DNA from: Salinivibrio sharmensis
GTDB taxonomy: Bacteria; Pseudomonadota; Gammaproteobacteria; Enterobacterales; Vibrionaceae
Length of the DNA stretch: 64,000 bases
Reading direction: 5' to 3'
Assembly (NCBI RefSeq): GCF_001995985.1
Contig: NZ_MUFC01000002.1
Span: 1-64,000, forward strand
The notes beneath the pieces are model-generated. The model did no database searches. It was not told the DNA's origin and saw only the letters and a program-made list of their open reading frames with translations. Each line of letters starts with the position of its first letter. Position 1 is the first letter of the stretch. The translations under genes and the position numbers were made by a program. Below are positions 40,742 through 51,947 of this stretch, one piece after another.

Positions 40742-42199
40742 ATGGGTAAATTGGATAATCAGCAGCTGGAAAAAATTCGCACCATGATCCCGGAAATGCG
40801 CCGGGTTAAGCGGATCCACTTTGTGGGGATCGGTGGTGCAGGCATGTGTGGTATTGCTGAAGTGCTGATTAATGAAGGTTACCAAATAACCGGCTCGGAT
40901 CTTGCACAGAATATCGTCACAGAGCGATTGGCATCCATGGGGGCGCAGATTTTTATCGGACATCAAGCGAGCCATGTCGAACAAGCCAGCGTGGTAGTGG
41001 TGTCGACGGCAATTAAACCGGACAACCCAGAAGTGGAAGCGGCAAAGGCAGCACGCATTCCTGTGGTACGTCGGGCGGAAATGCTTGCCGAGTTAATGCG
41101 CTATCGGCATGGTATTGCCGTTGCCGGCACCCACGGCAAAACCACAACGACAGCGATGGTCACTCAGATTTTCTCCGAGGCCGGACTGGATCCCACGTTC
41201 GTTAATGGTGGGTTAGTGAAAAGTGCTGGGACCAACGCGCGGTTAGGAAGCAGTCGCTATTTGATTGCAGAAGCGGATGAAAGTGATGCCTCTTTTTTAC
41301 ACCTGCAGCCAATGGTGGCGATTGTCACCAATATAGAAGCTGACCATATGGATACCTATGGCGGCAGTTTTGCGAAGTTGCAGCAGACTTTTATCGACTT
41401 TCTCCACAATCTGCCGTTTTATGGTTTGGCAGTGGTGTGTATTGATGATCCTGTGGTGCGTGAATTGATCCCCGCGATTGGGCGGCAAGTGATCACCTAC
41501 GGGTTCTCGCACGATGCCGATGTATGTTTACATGATTACCAACAGCATGGGCAGTGCGGTGTGTTTAAAGTGACACGCCCTCATCGAGAAACGCTAACTA
41601 TTCGCTTGAACACTCCCGGCCAACATAATGCGCTCAATGCAGCAGCGGCGATTGCGGTTGCGACCGAAGATGGTGTGGACGATGATGCAATCTTGCGCGC
41701 CTTGGCCAACTTTGCTGGTACGGGCCGACGCTTTGATCAACTCGGCGAGTTTGCGGTGGATGAGGGGACAGCCTTGCTGGTGGATGATTATGGTCATCAC
41801 CCCAGTGAAGTGGATGTCACCATAAAAGCGGCGCGTGCAGGCTGGCAAGATCACCGCTTAGTGATGATCTTTCAGCCTCATCGTTATAGTCGCACACGCG
41901 ATCTTTATGATGACTTTGCCAATGTGTTGGAAAAAGTGGATGTGTTGCTGATGCTAGATGTGTACTCGGCGGGAGAAACGCCGATTGCAGGCGCGGATGG
42001 CAGAAGTTTGTGTCGTAGTATTCGCGCTCGGGGCAAACTGGATCCTATTTTTGTCCCTAACGCAGAGGCATTGCCCGCCGCGCTGGCCAATGTACTGCAA
42101 CCTAATGACTTGGTTTTAACACAAGGCGCGGGTGATATTGGTAAAGTAGCGAAAAATTTAGCGGCAAAGCAGCTAGACAAGGCTAAAATGGCGCAATAA
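40742..42199 (+). CDS. murC: UDP-MurNAc:L-alanine ligase MurC
   Basis: MurC starts the stem peptide by joining L-alanine to UDP-MurNAc. The 485-residue ligase shows [17 protein letters not shown] (UDP site), the P-loop [23 protein letters not shown] and [10 protein letters not shown]. It comes 10 bp after murG. In Enterobacteriaceae ddlB would follow; here a 190-bp gap without a gene leads to ftsQ. Confidence 0.97.
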   Translation: MGKLDNQQLEKIRTMIPEMRRVKRIHFVGIGGAGMCGIAEVLINEGYQITGSDLAQNIVTERLASMGAQIFIGHQASHVEQASVVVVSTAIKPDNPEVEAAKAARIPVVRRAEMLAELMRYRHGIAVAGTHGKTTTTAMVTQIFSEAGLDPTFVNGGLVKSAGTNARLGSSRYLIAEADESDASFLHLQPMVAIVTNIEADHMDTYGGSFAKLQQTFIDFLHNLPFYGLAVVCIDDPVVRELIPAIGRQVITYGFSHDADVCLHDYQQHGQCGVFKVTRPHRETLTIRLNTPGQHNALNAAAAIAVATEDGVDDDAILRALANFAGTGRRFDQLGEFAVDEGTALLVDDYGHHPSEVDVTIKAARAGWQDHRLVMIFQPHRYSRTRDLYDDFANVLEKVDVLLMLDVYSAGETPIAGADGRSLCRSIRARGKLDPIFVPNAEALPAALANVLQPNDLVLTQGAGDIGKVAKNLAAKQLDKAKMAQ

Positions 42200-42418
42200 A
42201 AATGAGCCAGTGAGAAGTGAAAAGGCTGCCAATATTGGTGGTTGCGAGGATAAAAGTAGGTTTTTATCGCCTTTATAGGCCAAATCGCTCGTAACATCTC
42301 CCAGCATATTGATAAAAGTGCGTATCTGGGTTGGAGTGCACGACGCGGGATCGCTATAATCAGTCGGTTTTTTCGCTGTGAGTGTCAAGTCGTGTCGACA
42401 CAAGGCGATAAGATAGGT

Positions 42419-43195
42419 ATGAGCATGGTCAATGCCCTGACACGCGTACAAGCAGTGATAAAACTGGATCGGCAAACGGGCGCGTCACTCGCGTTTCTGG
42501 TTGGGGTGATTACCCTGATGTTGCTGGGTGTGATACGTGTGGTTGATTGGATGAGTGATGAGCAGCAGCTCCCCTTATCGCAGCTAGTGATGGAAGGTGA
42601 CCAGACACATGTGAGTGCGGCGCAAGTGCGCAAAGCAGTGTTATCAGGCGGCGAGCTGAAAAGCTTTATGCTGCAGGATGTGAATCGCATCCAAGCGAAT
42701 ATTGAGGCACTCCCGTGGGTGAAACAGGTTGCGGTAAGAAAGCAGTGGCCGGATACCTTAAAGGTACATATTACTGAATACCAGGCTAGCGCGATTTGGA
42801 ACGGGCAAAAATTGCTGACGCCAGCCGGGACGGTGTTCAATGGTGCCCCGCAAGATGTCGCCGATAAAAATCTGGTGTCGCTACACGGCAATACCGGCAC
42901 GTCGGAAGAAGTCTTGCGAACGAGCCGAGAGCTTGAAGATGAATTACAGCGAATTGGCTTATCAATTCAGGCCTTATCACTGAACAAGCGGCGATCATGG
43001 CGTATTGTGACACGAGATGGCGTACGGATTGAGTTAGGGCGAAAGGCGCGACAAGAAAGGCTAGCGCGACTGGTCAATTTATACCCTCGGATAAAGGCGC
43101 AAGATAAAGCCATTGCGTATGTCGATCTACGGTATGACACAGGGGCAGCGGTAGGCTGGAAAACAGAGGCAGACGACGCGAATAGCCAAAATTAA
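42419..43195 (+). CDS. ftsQ: Cell division protein FtsQ
   Basis: FtsQ links early and late divisome parts and forms the FtsQLB complex. The protein has a short cytoplasmic N-terminus, one membrane helix (GASLAFLVGVITLMLLGVI) and a periplasmic POTRA domain starting PLSQLVMEGDQTHVSAAQV, followed by a beta domain. I chose ATG 42419 (258 residues), giving about 27 cytoplasmic residues. A GTG at 42392 would add 9 and is possible. It leads into ftsA after 11 bp. Confidence 0.92.
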   Translation: MSMVNALTRVQAVIKLDRQTGASLAFLVGVITLMLLGVIRVVDWMSDEQQLPLSQLVMEGDQTHVSAAQVRKAVLSGGELKSFMLQDVNRIQANIEALPWVKQVAVRKQWPDTLKVHITEYQASAIWNGQKLLTPAGTVFNGAPQDVADKNLVSLHGNTGTSEEVLRTSRELEDELQRIGLSIQALSLNKRRSWRIVTRDGVRIELGRKARQERLARLVNLYPRIKAQDKAIAYVDLRYDTGAAVGWKTEADDANSQN

Positions 43196-43206
43196 GAGAT
43201 GGTTGA

Positions 43207-44463
43207 ATGAATAAAACGACAGACAAGTCACTGATAGTTGGGCTCGATATCGGTACGTCCAAAGTGTCTACCTTGGTCAGTGAAGTGCTGCCAGATGGCA
43301 CCATCAATGTGCTGGGTGTGGGCAGCAGCCCGTCGCGCGGTATGGATAAAGGTGGCGTGAACGACTTAGAGTCTGTGGTTAAATCTGTTCAACGTGCGGT
43401 GAACGAAGCCGAGATGATGGCAGATTGCCAAATCAGCTCTGTCTATCTTTCTTTGTCAGGTAAGCATATTCACTGCCAAACTGAAAGAGGGATGGGGACG
43501 ATATCGGATGAAGATGTCACCCAAGATGACATAGATAATGTCATTCACACCGCGAAGTCGGTGAAAATCAGTGATGAGCAGCGGGTTTTGCACGTGATCC
43601 CGCAAGAATACAAAATTGATTACCAAGAAGGGATCAAAAACCCGCTCGGGTTATCCGGGGTGAGGATGGAAGCGAGTGTGCACCTCATCACATGTCACAA
43701 TGACACCGCAAAAAATATTGAGAAAGCAGTCGAACGTTGTGGTCTTAGCGTTGATCAACTGATTTTCTCCGGGCTTTCAGCGAGCCATGCTGTGATCACA
43801 CCGGACGAGCGAGAGCTGGGTGTCTGTGTGGTTGATATCGGTGGCGGCACCATGGATCTGGCCGTATGGACGGGAGGGGCGCTTCGACATGCTGAAGTAA
43901 TCCCTTACGCGGGCAATGTGATCACCAGTGATATTGCGTATGCCTTTGGCACACCACTGGCTGATGCAGAAGACATTAAAGTGAAATACGGCTGTGCATT
44001 GAGCGAGCTGGTGAACAAGGACGCCAAAGTCAATGTCCCAAGTGTGGGAGGACGCCCATCAAGGACATTGCAGCGACAAACTTTGTCAGAAGTTATTGAG
44101 CCACGATGTTCAGAACTTTTGGGGCTGGTGAACCAAAAGCTGGTCGCCATCCAAGAAAAACTGCGTAGTGATGGTGTCAAACACCAAATGGCTGCTGGGA
44201 TTGTCCTAACAGGAGGCGCATCACAGATGCATGGCCTGGTCGAATGCGCGGAGCGCGTATTCCAAAACCAGGTAAGGGTGGGACAACCGGTGAATGTCAC
44301 GGGACTGACCGACTATGTGCAAGCGCCTTGTTATGCAACCGCAGTTGGGCTTTTACACTACGGTAAAGAAAGCTTGCTGACAGAAACGAGTGAACCAGAA
44401 CAAAAGCGGGCTGTGGCTAGCTGGATCAATAAGCTGAGTAGCTGGTTTAAGAAAGAATTTTAA
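43207..44463 (+). CDS. ftsA: Cell division protein FtsA
   Basis: FtsA is an actin-like ATPase that anchors FtsZ filaments to the membrane. The 418-residue protein has the phosphate-1 motif VGLDIGTSKVSTLV, the 1C insert domain (about 85-165), the VVDIGGGTMDLAVW phosphate-2 block and GIVLTGGASQMHG. The C-terminal amphipathic helix ASWINKLSSWFKKEF binds the membrane. It lies 33 bp before ftsZ. Confidence 0.97.
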   Translation: MNKTTDKSLIVGLDIGTSKVSTLVSEVLPDGTINVLGVGSSPSRGMDKGGVNDLESVVKSVQRAVNEAEMMADCQISSVYLSLSGKHIHCQTERGMGTISDEDVTQDDIDNVIHTAKSVKISDEQRVLHVIPQEYKIDYQEGIKNPLGLSGVRMEASVHLITCHNDTAKNIEKAVERCGLSVDQLIFSGLSASHAVITPDERELGVCVVDIGGGTMDLAVWTGGALRHAEVIPYAGNVITSDIAYAFGTPLADAEDIKVKYGCALSELVNKDAKVNVPSVGGRPSRTLQRQTLSEVIEPRCSELLGLVNQKLVAIQEKLRSDGVKHQMAAGIVLTGGASQMHGLVECAERVFQNQVRVGQPVNVTGLTDYVQAPCYATAVGLLHYGKESLLTETSEPEQKRAVASWINKLSSWFKKEF

Positions 44464-44496
44464 CCCTGATGCGAACAGGAAGGACGGAGAGAACTC

Positions 44497-45672
44497 ATGT
44501 TTGAACCGATGATGGAAATGTCTGACGATGCGGTAATTAAGGTCGTCGGCATTGGCGGTGGCGGTGGTAACGCCGTTGAGCATATGGTGCGTGAGTCAAT
44601 CGAAGGGGTTGACTTTATTAGCATTAACACGGATGCCCAAGCACTACGTAAAAGCAGCGTAGGCACGGTCATTCAAATTGGTGGTGACATCACTAAAGGC
44701 CTAGGTGCGGGGGCAAACCCACAAGTAGGTCGAGATTCTGCCCTTGAAGATCGCGATGCGATTAAAGCTGAGCTCGAAGGTGCCGATATGGTATTTATCG
44801 CAGCCGGAATGGGCGGTGGTACAGGGACAGGCGGCGCGCCGGTCATCGCGGAAATCGCGAAAGAGATGGGCATTCTGACTGTTGCTGTAGTGACCAAACC
44901 ATTCAGCTTTGAAGGCAAGAAGCGATTAGCCTTTGCAGAGCAGGGTATCGAAGAGCTGTCAAAAAATGTTGACTCGCTGATCACGATCCCGAACGAAAAA
45001 CTGCTCAAGGTATTAGGTCGCGGTATCACCTTGCTCGATGCCTTTGCAAAGGCCAACGATGTACTACGTAATGCCGTGCAAGGGATCGCTGAGTTGATCA
45101 CTCGCCCAGGCCACATCAACGTCGACTTTGCTGACGTGCGCACTGTGATGTCAGAAATGGGACACGCAATGATGGGTAGCGGCGTGGCAACCGGTGAAGA
45201 CCGTGCCGAGGAAGCAGCAGAAATGGCCATTTCTAGCCCGCTTCTGGAAGATATCGATCTTGCTGGGGCGCGTGGTGTGTTGGTGAACATTACCGCAGGC
45301 TTTGATATGCGTCTTGATGAGTTTGAGACCGTAGGTAACACCGTCAAAGCGTTTGCATCAGACAATGCAACTGTGGTGATCGGTACATCGATGGACCCAG
45401 AGATGAGCGACGAGCTGCGTGTGACTGTAGTGGCAACCGGGATTGGTAATGAGCGTAAGCCAGATATCACCTTGGTCACCAACTCACAGTCTGGGCAAGC
45501 ACAGGCAGAGCCGAAAAAGGCACAGCCTTTGCAAGAGAAACCACAGGCGGCAAGTGCAAACCCTGCGGCGAAAGAGCAGCCAGCTGCATCGTCATCGAAT
45601 GCAGCACCAAAATCGCAGACCGAGCATGATTATCTCGATATTCCTGCGTTTTTGCGCAAACAAGCTGACTAG
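44497..45672 (+). CDS. ftsZ: Cell division protein FtsZ
   Basis: FtsZ is the tubulin-like GTPase of the Z ring. The 391-residue protein shows the G-box [12 protein letters not shown], the T3 and T7 loops ([11 protein letters not shown]), a glutamine/alanine-rich linker (about 320-375) and the C-terminal peptide [14 protein letters not shown] that binds FtsA, ZipA and ZapD. GGAAGGACGGAGAG provides the ribosome site. ZapD is encoded 6 kb downstream. Confidence 0.98.
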   Translation: MFEPMMEMSDDAVIKVVGIGGGGGNAVEHMVRESIEGVDFISINTDAQALRKSSVGTVIQIGGDITKGLGAGANPQVGRDSALEDRDAIKAELEGADMVFIAAGMGGGTGTGGAPVIAEIAKEMGILTVAVVTKPFSFEGKKRLAFAEQGIEELSKNVDSLITIPNEKLLKVLGRGITLLDAFAKANDVLRNAVQGIAELITRPGHINVDFADVRTVMSEMGHAMMGSGVATGEDRAEEAAEMAISSPLLEDIDLAGARGVLVNITAGFDMRLDEFETVGNTVKAFASDNATVVIGTSMDPEMSDELRVTVVATGIGNERKPDITLVTNSQSGQAQAEPKKAQPLQEKPQAASANPAAKEQPAASSSNAAPKSQTEHDYLDIPAFLRKQAD

Positions 45673-45789
45673 TCGCTACTGCTTGGTTTGTAGCCAGTGA
45701 TGTGCTACCATCACGCTGCCCTTGTCTAAGGTGACAGGGTAATGAGTGACGCAGAGCACACTTTTTTGAGAAAAAGTTGAGATAAGCCG

Positions 45790-46707
45790 ATGATTAGACA
45801 GCGAACATTGAAAAGTATGGTCCAAACGACTGGTGTGGGTCTCCACTCTGGGCGTAAGGTTACGCTTACTCTGCGTCCGGCTCCTGCTAATACTGGTGTG
45901 ATTTACCGTCGCACAGACATGGAGCCGCCGGTAGATTTTCCGGCTAACCCTGAGGATGTGCGCGACACCATGTTGTGCACCGCCTTAGTCAATGACGCGG
46001 GTGTTCGCATCTCAACCGTTGAGCATCTCAGTGCAGCGATTGCAGGCATGGGGATCGATAACATTATTATCGAAGTGGACGCGCCAGAAATTCCAATTAT
46101 GGATGGCAGTTCAAGCCCGTTCATCTTTTTGCTGCAGTCAGCGGGTATCGACGTCCAAAACGCACCAAAACGGTTCATTCGCATTAAAAAGCCTGTTCGC
46201 ATTGAAGACGATGACAAATGGGCGGAGTTGCTGCCTTACAACGGCTTCCGTCTTGATTTTGCTATCGAATTCGACCACCCCGCGATTGAATCAGAGCAAC
46301 AAAATTTGGTGCTAGACTTCTCTAGCCAGTCTTTTATTAAAGACTTAAGCCGTGCTCGTACCTTCGGCTTTATGCGTGATATCGAGTATTTGCAGTCACA
46401 GAATCTGTGTCTAGGCGGCAGCTTCGACTGTGCCATTGTGCTGGATGATTACCGCATCTTGAATGAGGAAGGTCTGCGTTTTGACAACGAATTGGTCAAG
46501 CACAAGGTGCTGGATGCCATCGGTGATCTCTACATGTGTGGTCACAGCATTCTTGGTGAAATGCGTGCGTATAAATCGGGCCATGCATTGAACAATAAAC
46601 TGCTGCGCGCGGTATTAGCGGACCAAGAAGCGTGGGAGTGGGTCACGTTTGAAGAAACAGAGACTTCTCCAGTGGCATTTGCCGAGCCGGGGATGGTTTT
46701 GGCCTAA
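45790..46707 (+). CDS. lpxC: UDP-3-O-acyl-GlcNAc deacetylase LpxC
   Basis: LpxC carries out the first committed step of lipid A synthesis with a catalytic zinc. The 305-residue protein starts [21 protein letters not shown] and carries the zinc ligands in [14 protein letters not shown] and [13 protein letters not shown]. It ends the dcw cluster, as in most gammaproteobacteria. In E. coli its level is set by FtsH through its C-terminal tail; here the tail ends FAEPGMVLA, which is of similar hydrophobic type. Confidence 0.97.
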   Translation: MIRQRTLKSMVQTTGVGLHSGRKVTLTLRPAPANTGVIYRRTDMEPPVDFPANPEDVRDTMLCTALVNDAGVRISTVEHLSAAIAGMGIDNIIIEVDAPEIPIMDGSSSPFIFLLQSAGIDVQNAPKRFIRIKKPVRIEDDDKWAELLPYNGFRLDFAIEFDHPAIESEQQNLVLDFSSQSFIKDLSRARTFGFMRDIEYLQSQNLCLGGSFDCAIVLDDYRILNEEGLRFDNELVKHKVLDAIGDLYMCGHSILGEMRAYKSGHALNNKLLRAVLADQEAWEWVTFEETETSPVAFAEPGMVLA

Positions 46708-46796
46708 GCCCGAGTTTGTTCAGTGTGTGCACGGTAAAAGCGCAGTGCACCATGCTGAGGCAAAGTAAACGGCGAATACCAAACAATTGATAATAT

Positions 46797-46827
46797 AGAA
46801 AGCCAGAGCTCACTCTGGCTTTTTTTG
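46797..46827. terminator. Bidirectional terminator of lpxC and dciA
   Basis: AAAGCCAGAG and CTCTGGCTTT with a T-run. The stem overlaps the last codons and stop of dciA, which reads in from the other strand. Confidence 0.9.
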
Positions 46828-47268
46828 ATCTTCGGCGAGTTTGGCTAAGGCGTCGAACCGTGCTTTTAGTTTGGGCGAGGCACTGTCACCCAGCGCACGC
46901 AGTAACTCACCAGAGGCTTGGCTCAAGTGGCGAGGTGGCGCAGCCTCCTTGTCTTCTCGGTCGGCGGCAGCGAGTGCCGGGTTAATCTTCACTTCAATGG
47001 TTGTCAGGCTTGCCAAGCCTTTGTTACGCAATACCGATAACAAATGCTGCCGTTCATAGTTAAGTCGCATCGCCCAGGCGGCGCTCCCGGCCTCTACCAC
47101 CAATACGCCATCACGATAATTGGCGACGCGGCAGGCTTTAGACGTTTCACCGGGTAATAACGCCAAGATCAGCTTGTTTAGCTTGGCAAGCTCAACCGCT
47201 CGCTGAGCAATATTGTTGGGGTCGCTCTCCAGCAGGTGCAGGGTAGAGCGGGGACGGTGGTCTCTCAT
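46810..47268 (-). CDS. dciA: DUF721 protein, probable helicase loader DciA
   Basis: The 152-residue protein has the DUF721 core: LHLLESDPNNIAQRAVELAKLNKLILALLP, then a KH-like fold with CRVANYRDGVLVVEAGSAAWAMRLNYERQHLL. In Vibrio and many bacteria without DnaC, DciA loads the replicative helicase DnaB. The C-terminal third is charged and probably flexible. I chose ATG 47268 (MRDHRPRSTLHLL); an in-frame ATG at 47319 would add 17 residues without family character. It lies convergent to lpxC and divergent from secA, in the place where enterobacteria have secM. Confidence 0.85.
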   Translation of the reverse strand: MRDHRPRSTLHLLESDPNNIAQRAVELAKLNKLILALLPGETSKACRVANYRDGVLVVEAGSAAWAMRLNYERQHLLSVLRNKGLASLTTIEVKINPALAAADREDKEAAPPRHLSQASGELLRALGDSASPKLKARFDALAKLAEDQKKPE

Positions 47269-47752
47269 CGCGCGATAACTGCCTTTTTTGTCATCAATCC
47301 GGTGCCTGAACGGGCGCACAGCGTCTAATTTTCACTAATTGATCCCTTGAGTATGGGATTTGTCATAGGATGTGAAAGTAATTTACCTTATCATACATGC
47401 TCCACCTCGGCATGTAGCCTACCGGGTTGATATATCGGTATGTCCTGAGGTGAGCACCAGAGAGTGAACAAACCATTCACAGGTAAGTGTCGCATGGGTT
47501 AGGCGATGGCAGCGTATTTTTTCCGTGCCATCTACCACATTTACATTCAGTCACGTGGAAATCGTTGTGAAGTGGCGTTATCGCCCTTGAATTCTGTCCA
47601 ATTGGGCTCCACTTAAAGAAGATGCGTTTTGGCATCTAGTGTTGAATCGATGAGCTTAAGCCAACCCGCGTTTGAACTGAAACACGCCAGCATAGAGGCA
47701 GTGTAGCGGCCGCCCATGTGGGAAAACCATTAAAAAGAGTACCGGCAACGCC
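47269..47752 (+). promoter_or_regulatory. secA upstream region with a hairpin and a possible leader ORF
   Basis: CACCTC (47403-47408) and GAGGTG (47447-47452) close a roughly 50-base hairpin, with GGCAT/ATGTC and TACCG/CGGTA pairing inside. Downstream, a 36-codon frame at 47506-47616 (MAAYFFRAIYHIYIQSRG) precedes a small hairpin GATGC-GTTTTG-GCATC at 47620-47635. No secM gene is present, and I see no SecM-type arrest motif. A long structured leader before secA suggests post-transcriptional control, but this is inference. Confidence 0.4.
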
Positions 47753-50485
47753 ATGTTATCGAAAGTCCTGACTAAAGTTATCGGAAGCCGTAATGACCGC
47801 ACCTTGCGTCGGCTGCGAAAAGTTGTTGATGAAATCAACAAACTCGAACCCCAATTTGAAGCATTGAATGACGATGCGTTAAAAGCAAAAACCGTTGAAT
47901 TCCGCGAGCGCCTGGACCAAGGTGCCGAGCTTGATGACCTCCTTCCTGAAGCCTTTGCCACTGTACGAGAAGCCTCTAAGCGTGTATTTGGCCTACGCCA
48001 CTTTGACGTGCAAATGGTCGGCGGTATCGTGCTCCACAATGGTCAGATTGCAGAAATGCGCACCGGTGAAGGTAAAACCCTGACCGCGACGCTACCTTCT
48101 TATCTGAACGCCCTAACCGGAAAGGCGGTTCACATTGTGACGGTGAATGATTATTTGGCGGAGCGTGATGCCGAAACCAACCGTCCGTTGTTTGAGTTTT
48201 TAGGAATGACGGTGGGCGTCAATGTCCCCAACATGCCGCCGGAGGCGAAAAAAGCCGCTTACGCATGTGATGTACTTTACGGTACCAACAATGAGTTCGG
48301 CTTTGACTATTTGCGTGACAACATGGCGTTTCGCGCAGAAGACCGTGTGCAACGCGATCGCTATTTCTCGATTGTCGATGAGGTTGACTCTATCCTCATT
48401 GATGAGGCGCGTACGCCTCTGATTATTTCTGGGCCAGCAGAAGACAGCTCGGAGATGTATCAGCGTATCAATGCCTTGATCCCAAGTTTGAAACAGCAAG
48501 AGCAAGAAGATACCGAAGACTATCAAGGTGATGGCCACTTCACGGTCGATGAAAAAGCCAAGCAAGTGTACATGACCGAAAATGGTCAAGAGTTCGTCGA
48601 AGACTTGCTCAAGAAAAACGGTTTGATGGAAGACGGCGATACGCTGTACTCACCGGCAAACATTAGTCTTATCCATCATATTAATGCCGCGCTACGTGCG
48701 CATGTTTTGTTTGAGCGCGACGTTGATTACATCGTTAAAGACGATGAAGTGATCATTGTTGATGAGCACACTGGGCGTACCATGCCGGGACGCCGTTGGT
48801 CGGAAGGCTTACACCAGGCGGTGGAAGCCAAAGAAGGGGTGAAAATTCAAAACGAGAACCAGACTTTGGCCTCGATCACCTTCCAAAACTTCTTCCGTTT
48901 GTATGACAAACTCTCAGGCATGACAGGGACCGCGGACACCGAGGCGTTTGAGTTCCAGTCTATCTATGGCCTAGACACCGTGGTTATCCCGACCAACCGA
49001 CCAATGGTGCGTAAAGATCACGCCGATCAGGTCTACATGACCGAAAAAGAAAAGTTTGCAGCCATTGCGGAAGATATCAAAACGCGTGCCAAAGCCGGCC
49101 AACCGGTATTGGTCGGCACAGTATCGATTGAAAAATCTGAATTGTTATCGAATGCCTTGAACAAAGACGGTATCAAGCACCAGGTGCTTAACGCCAAATT
49201 CCATGCCCATGAAGCGGATATTGTTGAGCAAGCCGGTTACCCGGGAACGGTGACGATCGCTACTAACATGGCCGGTCGTGGTACCGATATTGTGCTGGGT
49301 GGTAGCTGGAAACAAGTGCTGGGTGATGTTGAAAACCCGACCGACGCGCAAGTAGAAGCGGCGAAAGAAAAGTGGCAGCAGCTGCATGACCAGGTCGTTG
49401 AAGCCGGTGGTCTGCACATCATTGGTACTGAACGCCATGAATCACGTCGTATCGATAACCAGCTACGTGGTCGTGCCGGTCGCCAAGGTGACCCAGGTTC
49501 AACCCGTTTCTATTTGTCGATGGAAGATTCCTTGATGCGGATCTTCGCCTCAGAAAAAGTCTCTAACATGATGAAACGATTAGGGATGGCCGAAGGCGAA
49601 GCCATTGAGCACCCATGGGTCAATAAAGCCATTGAAAACGCACAGCGCAAAGTGGAAGGGCGTAACTTTGATATTCGTAAGCAACTGCTCGAATTTGATG
49701 ATGTCGCCAACGATCAGCGTAAAGTGGTGTATGAGCTACGTGACGCGTTACTGGTGTCAGAAGATATCAGTGAAATGATCGAGCACAACCGCGAGGATGT
49801 GGTTAATAACATTGTGAACCAGTACATTCCGCCACAATCGCTAGAAGAAATGTGGGATGTACCAGGCCTAGAGAAACGCCTTAAAGCGGATTTTGATCTC
49901 GAATTGCCGATTCAGCAATGGTTGGATGAAGACGACAAACTCTACGAAGAGTTACTGCGCGAGCGCATTCTGATGGCCCTGATTGAGGTGTATAAAGGCA
50001 AAGAAGAGGCGGTAGGGGCAGAAACCCTGCGTAACTTTGAAAAAGCAGTGATGCTGCAAACCTTGGATACGCTTTGGAAAGAGCACCTCGCGGCGATGGA
50101 TCACCTCCGTCAAGGTATTCACTTACGTGGCTACGCACAAAAGAACCCGAAACAAGAGTATAAGCGCGAATCGTTTGAGCTGTTTGAGGGCATGCTAGAA
50201 GCGCTGAAAACCGATGTGGTGACAACCCTCAGTCGTGTGCGTGTGCAGCAGCCGGATGACGTTGAGCGTATGGAAGCCGAGCGCAAAGCACGCGCAGAGC
50301 AGGCCGCGCAAAAGCAGCAAGTTAACCATGCGCAAGCTGATAACCAGTTTGATGATAGCGACAGCGCCGAACAGGGTGGCAGCGGCAACGAAACCGTGGT
50401 GCGTGATGGACGCAAAGTCGGTCGTAATGAGCCTTGTCCTTGTGGATCAGGGAAGAAATTTAAGCAATGTCACGGTAGAATCTAA
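47753..50485 (+). CDS. secA: Preprotein translocase ATPase SecA
   Basis: SecA drives unfolded proteins through SecYEG with ATP. The 910-residue protein has Walker [12 protein letters not shown] (about 102-112), Walker B-type [16 protein letters not shown], the preprotein-binding domain, the second nucleotide-binding fold with [14 protein letters not shown], and the helical scaffold. The C-terminal zinc finger [15 protein letters not shown] binds SecB. The linker before it is acidic and low in complexity (about 855-890). Confidence 0.98.
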   Translation: MLSKVLTKVIGSRNDRTLRRLRKVVDEINKLEPQFEALNDDALKAKTVEFRERLDQGAELDDLLPEAFATVREASKRVFGLRHFDVQMVGGIVLHNGQIAEMRTGEGKTLTATLPSYLNALTGKAVHIVTVNDYLAERDAETNRPLFEFLGMTVGVNVPNMPPEAKKAAYACDVLYGTNNEFGFDYLRDNMAFRAEDRVQRDRYFSIVDEVDSILIDEARTPLIISGPAEDSSEMYQRINALIPSLKQQEQEDTEDYQGDGHFTVDEKAKQVYMTENGQEFVEDLLKKNGLMEDGDTLYSPANISLIHHINAALRAHVLFERDVDYIVKDDEVIIVDEHTGRTMPGRRWSEGLHQAVEAKEGVKIQNENQTLASITFQNFFRLYDKLSGMTGTADTEAFEFQSIYGLDTVVIPTNRPMVRKDHADQVYMTEKEKFAAIAEDIKTRAKAGQPVLVGTVSIEKSELLSNALNKDGIKHQVLNAKFHAHEADIVEQAGYPGTVTIATNMAGRGTDIVLGGSWKQVLGDVENPTDAQVEAAKEKWQQLHDQVVEAGGLHIIGTERHESRRIDNQLRGRAGRQGDPGSTRFYLSMEDSLMRIFASEKVSNMMKRLGMAEGEAIEHPWVNKAIENAQRKVEGRNFDIRKQLLEFDDVANDQRKVVYELRDALLVSEDISEMIEHNREDVVNNIVNQYIPPQSLEEMWDVPGLEKRLKADFDLELPIQQWLDEDDKLYEELLRERILMALIEVYKGKEEAVGAETLRNFEKAVMLQTLDTLWKEHLAAMDHLRQGIHLRGYAQKNPKQEYKRESFELFEGMLEALKTDVVTTLSRVRVQQPDDVERMEAERKARAEQAAQKQQVNHAQADNQFDDSDSAEQGGSGNETVVRDGRKVGRNEPCPCGSGKKFKQCHGRI

Positions 50486-50504
50486 GCCCTGACCATGCGT
50501 TATC

Positions 50505-50531
50505 AAAAAGGCCGTTTATCGGCCTTTTTTT
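50505..50531 (+). terminator. Terminator of secA
   Basis: GGCCGTTTATCGGCC with A-run before and T-run after, 20 bases past the secA stop. mutT starts 17 bp further on, so some read-through may supply it. Confidence 0.9.
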
Positions 50532-50547
50532 ATTATCAGGAGAGGCC

Positions 50548-50943
50548 ATGAAACGGGTAAGTATTGCCGCTGGCATTATTGTTAATCCGACACAAGACAA
50601 AGTCTTTATCACTCGCCGTCATGCTCACGCCCATCAAGGGGGAAAGTGGGAGTTTCCTGGCGGAAAAATTGAAGGGAGTGAAACCCCGCAACGCGCATTG
50701 TTGAGAGAATTAAACGAAGAAGTTGGGATTACTGCAAAAGCGGTCAGCCCCTTTATATCGTTAGACTTTGACTTTCCCGACAAAGCATTAAGTTTGGATT
50801 TTTTCTTAGTGTGTGACTTTGATGGAGAGCCGTCAGGTTGTGAGGGACAAGAGGGGATATGGGCCCCCATTGCTGAATTGGATAACTATCCGTTCCCCGA
50901 GGCCAACGATGCGGTATTAGAGAAGATTCGCGCTCGGTTCTGA
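50548..50943 (+). CDS. mutT: 8-oxo-dGTP diphosphatase MutT
   Basis: MutT removes oxidised 8-oxo-dGTP from the nucleotide pool, preventing A:T to C:G changes. The 131-residue protein contains the full Nudix box, from GGKIEGSE through RELNEEVGI (about residues 37-60: G-x5-E-x7-R-E-x-x-E-E-x-G). It follows secA in the usual order. The ribosome site is CAGGAGAGG. Confidence 0.96.
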   Translation: MKRVSIAAGIIVNPTQDKVFITRRHAHAHQGGKWEFPGGKIEGSETPQRALLRELNEEVGITAKAVSPFISLDFDFPDKALSLDFFLVCDFDGEPSGCEGQEGIWAPIAELDNYPFPEANDAVLEKIRARF

Positions 50944-50972
50944 GCGCGAGAACATCGAGAAGGGCAGCGCGA

Positions 50973-51173
50973 TCAGTTGTGCTGCTCTTCTGACCAGAGG
51001 TCATCATCCGACACGTCAGGAGCGCCGGGGATGGCCTTTTCCTCACTGGCCCATTCACCCAAATCAACCAACTGACAGCGTTTGCTGCAAAATGGACGAT
51101 GTGGGCTGACCTCTCCCCAAACCACAGGCTGCTGGCATGTTGGACATTGGACAACGGTAAGGGCATCACTCAC
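50973..51173 (-). CDS. yacG: DNA gyrase inhibitor YacG (zinc ribbon)
   Basis: The 66-residue protein has a zinc ribbon C-P-T-C...C-S-K-R-C and an acidic tail ([13 protein letters not shown]). YacG of E. coli binds GyrB and inhibits gyrase. The start is GTG at 51173 ([13 protein letters not shown]), behind AAGGAGATCCAC. It follows zapD by 10 bp in the coaE-zapD-yacG order. Confidence 0.93.
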   Translation of the reverse strand: MSDALTVVQCPTCQQPVVWGEVSPHRPFCSKRCQLVDLGEWASEEKAIPGAPDVSDDDLWSEEQHN

Positions 51174-51183
51174 GTGGATCTCC

Positions 51184-51924
51184 TTAACAAACACTGATAT
51201 GAACAGCCATATTGTCGGCGACCTCATGATCGTCGTCAAATGGCATAAAGCGGATCGCGAAGCGGTTTTTGTGTCCAGACACTAACGGGTAGACCCCAAG
51301 ATCAGGGGATATCTTAAGCCGAATTAAGCAGGCTCCATCCGCCTCTTGCTGGTAAAAGCCTTGTTGGACGGTGGCGGTTCCCCCGTGTGCACTTTCACGT
51401 GTGAGCTGCAGCCAGAACGCCAAGGCGTGGCGTAATGGTGCCAGGGTTTCCATCCAGGCCTGAATCGCACTTTGCCGTGCGGCCAGCGGTTGATGCAGCC
51501 AGTAATGGAAATTGGGTAGATCAAAGCTACAGCTACCACCAGGAATAGAAAAGCGCTGCTTAATACTGGTTAGAAAGCGATCCTCTCTTAGCGCTTGGCC
51601 AAAGCGTTTGGCTTGTAACACTGCGCGTTGATGCTCGCCAAGTTGGTCGAGTAGCTGATTGAGCTGTGTTTGATCAACTTGGGGCACGTCAGCCCATGCT
51701 TTGAGTTTTTTCTTGAGTTTGTCCAAATCCTTGGCGAGATCTGCTTTCACTTGCACCTGCTCCAAGATTTCTAGCAAATCGAATAAGCTGCGGAAAAATT
51801 GGATATGGTGGCAGGGTGCGGAAAGCCCGCTCACTTCGTCCAGTTGATCGAGCAGGTACTCCAGGCGCAAGTAAATTCGCACCTGTTCATTGAGTGGGTG
51901 TTCATACAAAGTGAGGTTGGTCAT
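51184..51924 (-). CDS. zapD: Z-ring associated protein ZapD
   Basis: ZapD cross-links FtsZ filaments by binding the FtsZ C-terminal peptide, which is present in the FtsZ of this window. The 246-residue protein is helical in the first half ([22 protein letters not shown] at the N-terminus is a family hallmark) and beta-rich in the second, ending [21 protein letters not shown]. It is co-directional with coaE and yacG. Confidence 0.94.
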   Translation of the reverse strand: MTNLTLYEHPLNEQVRIYLRLEYLLDQLDEVSGLSAPCHHIQFFRSLFDLLEILEQVQVKADLAKDLDKLKKKLKAWADVPQVDQTQLNQLLDQLGEHQRAVLQAKRFGQALREDRFLTSIKQRFSIPGGSCSFDLPNFHYWLHQPLAARQSAIQAWMETLAPLRHALAFWLQLTRESAHGGTATVQQGFYQQEADGACLIRLKISPDLGVYPLVSGHKNRFAIRFMPFDDDHEVADNMAVHISVC

Positions 51925-51947
51925 AAGCGTTTAGCTGTCCTGTCCGA

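Noticed and set aside
47506-47616. secM homologue
   Set aside because: The 36-codon frame is far shorter than SecM, has no signal sequence and lacks the FxxxxWIxxxxGIRAGP arrest motif. It is kept only as a possible leader peptide.
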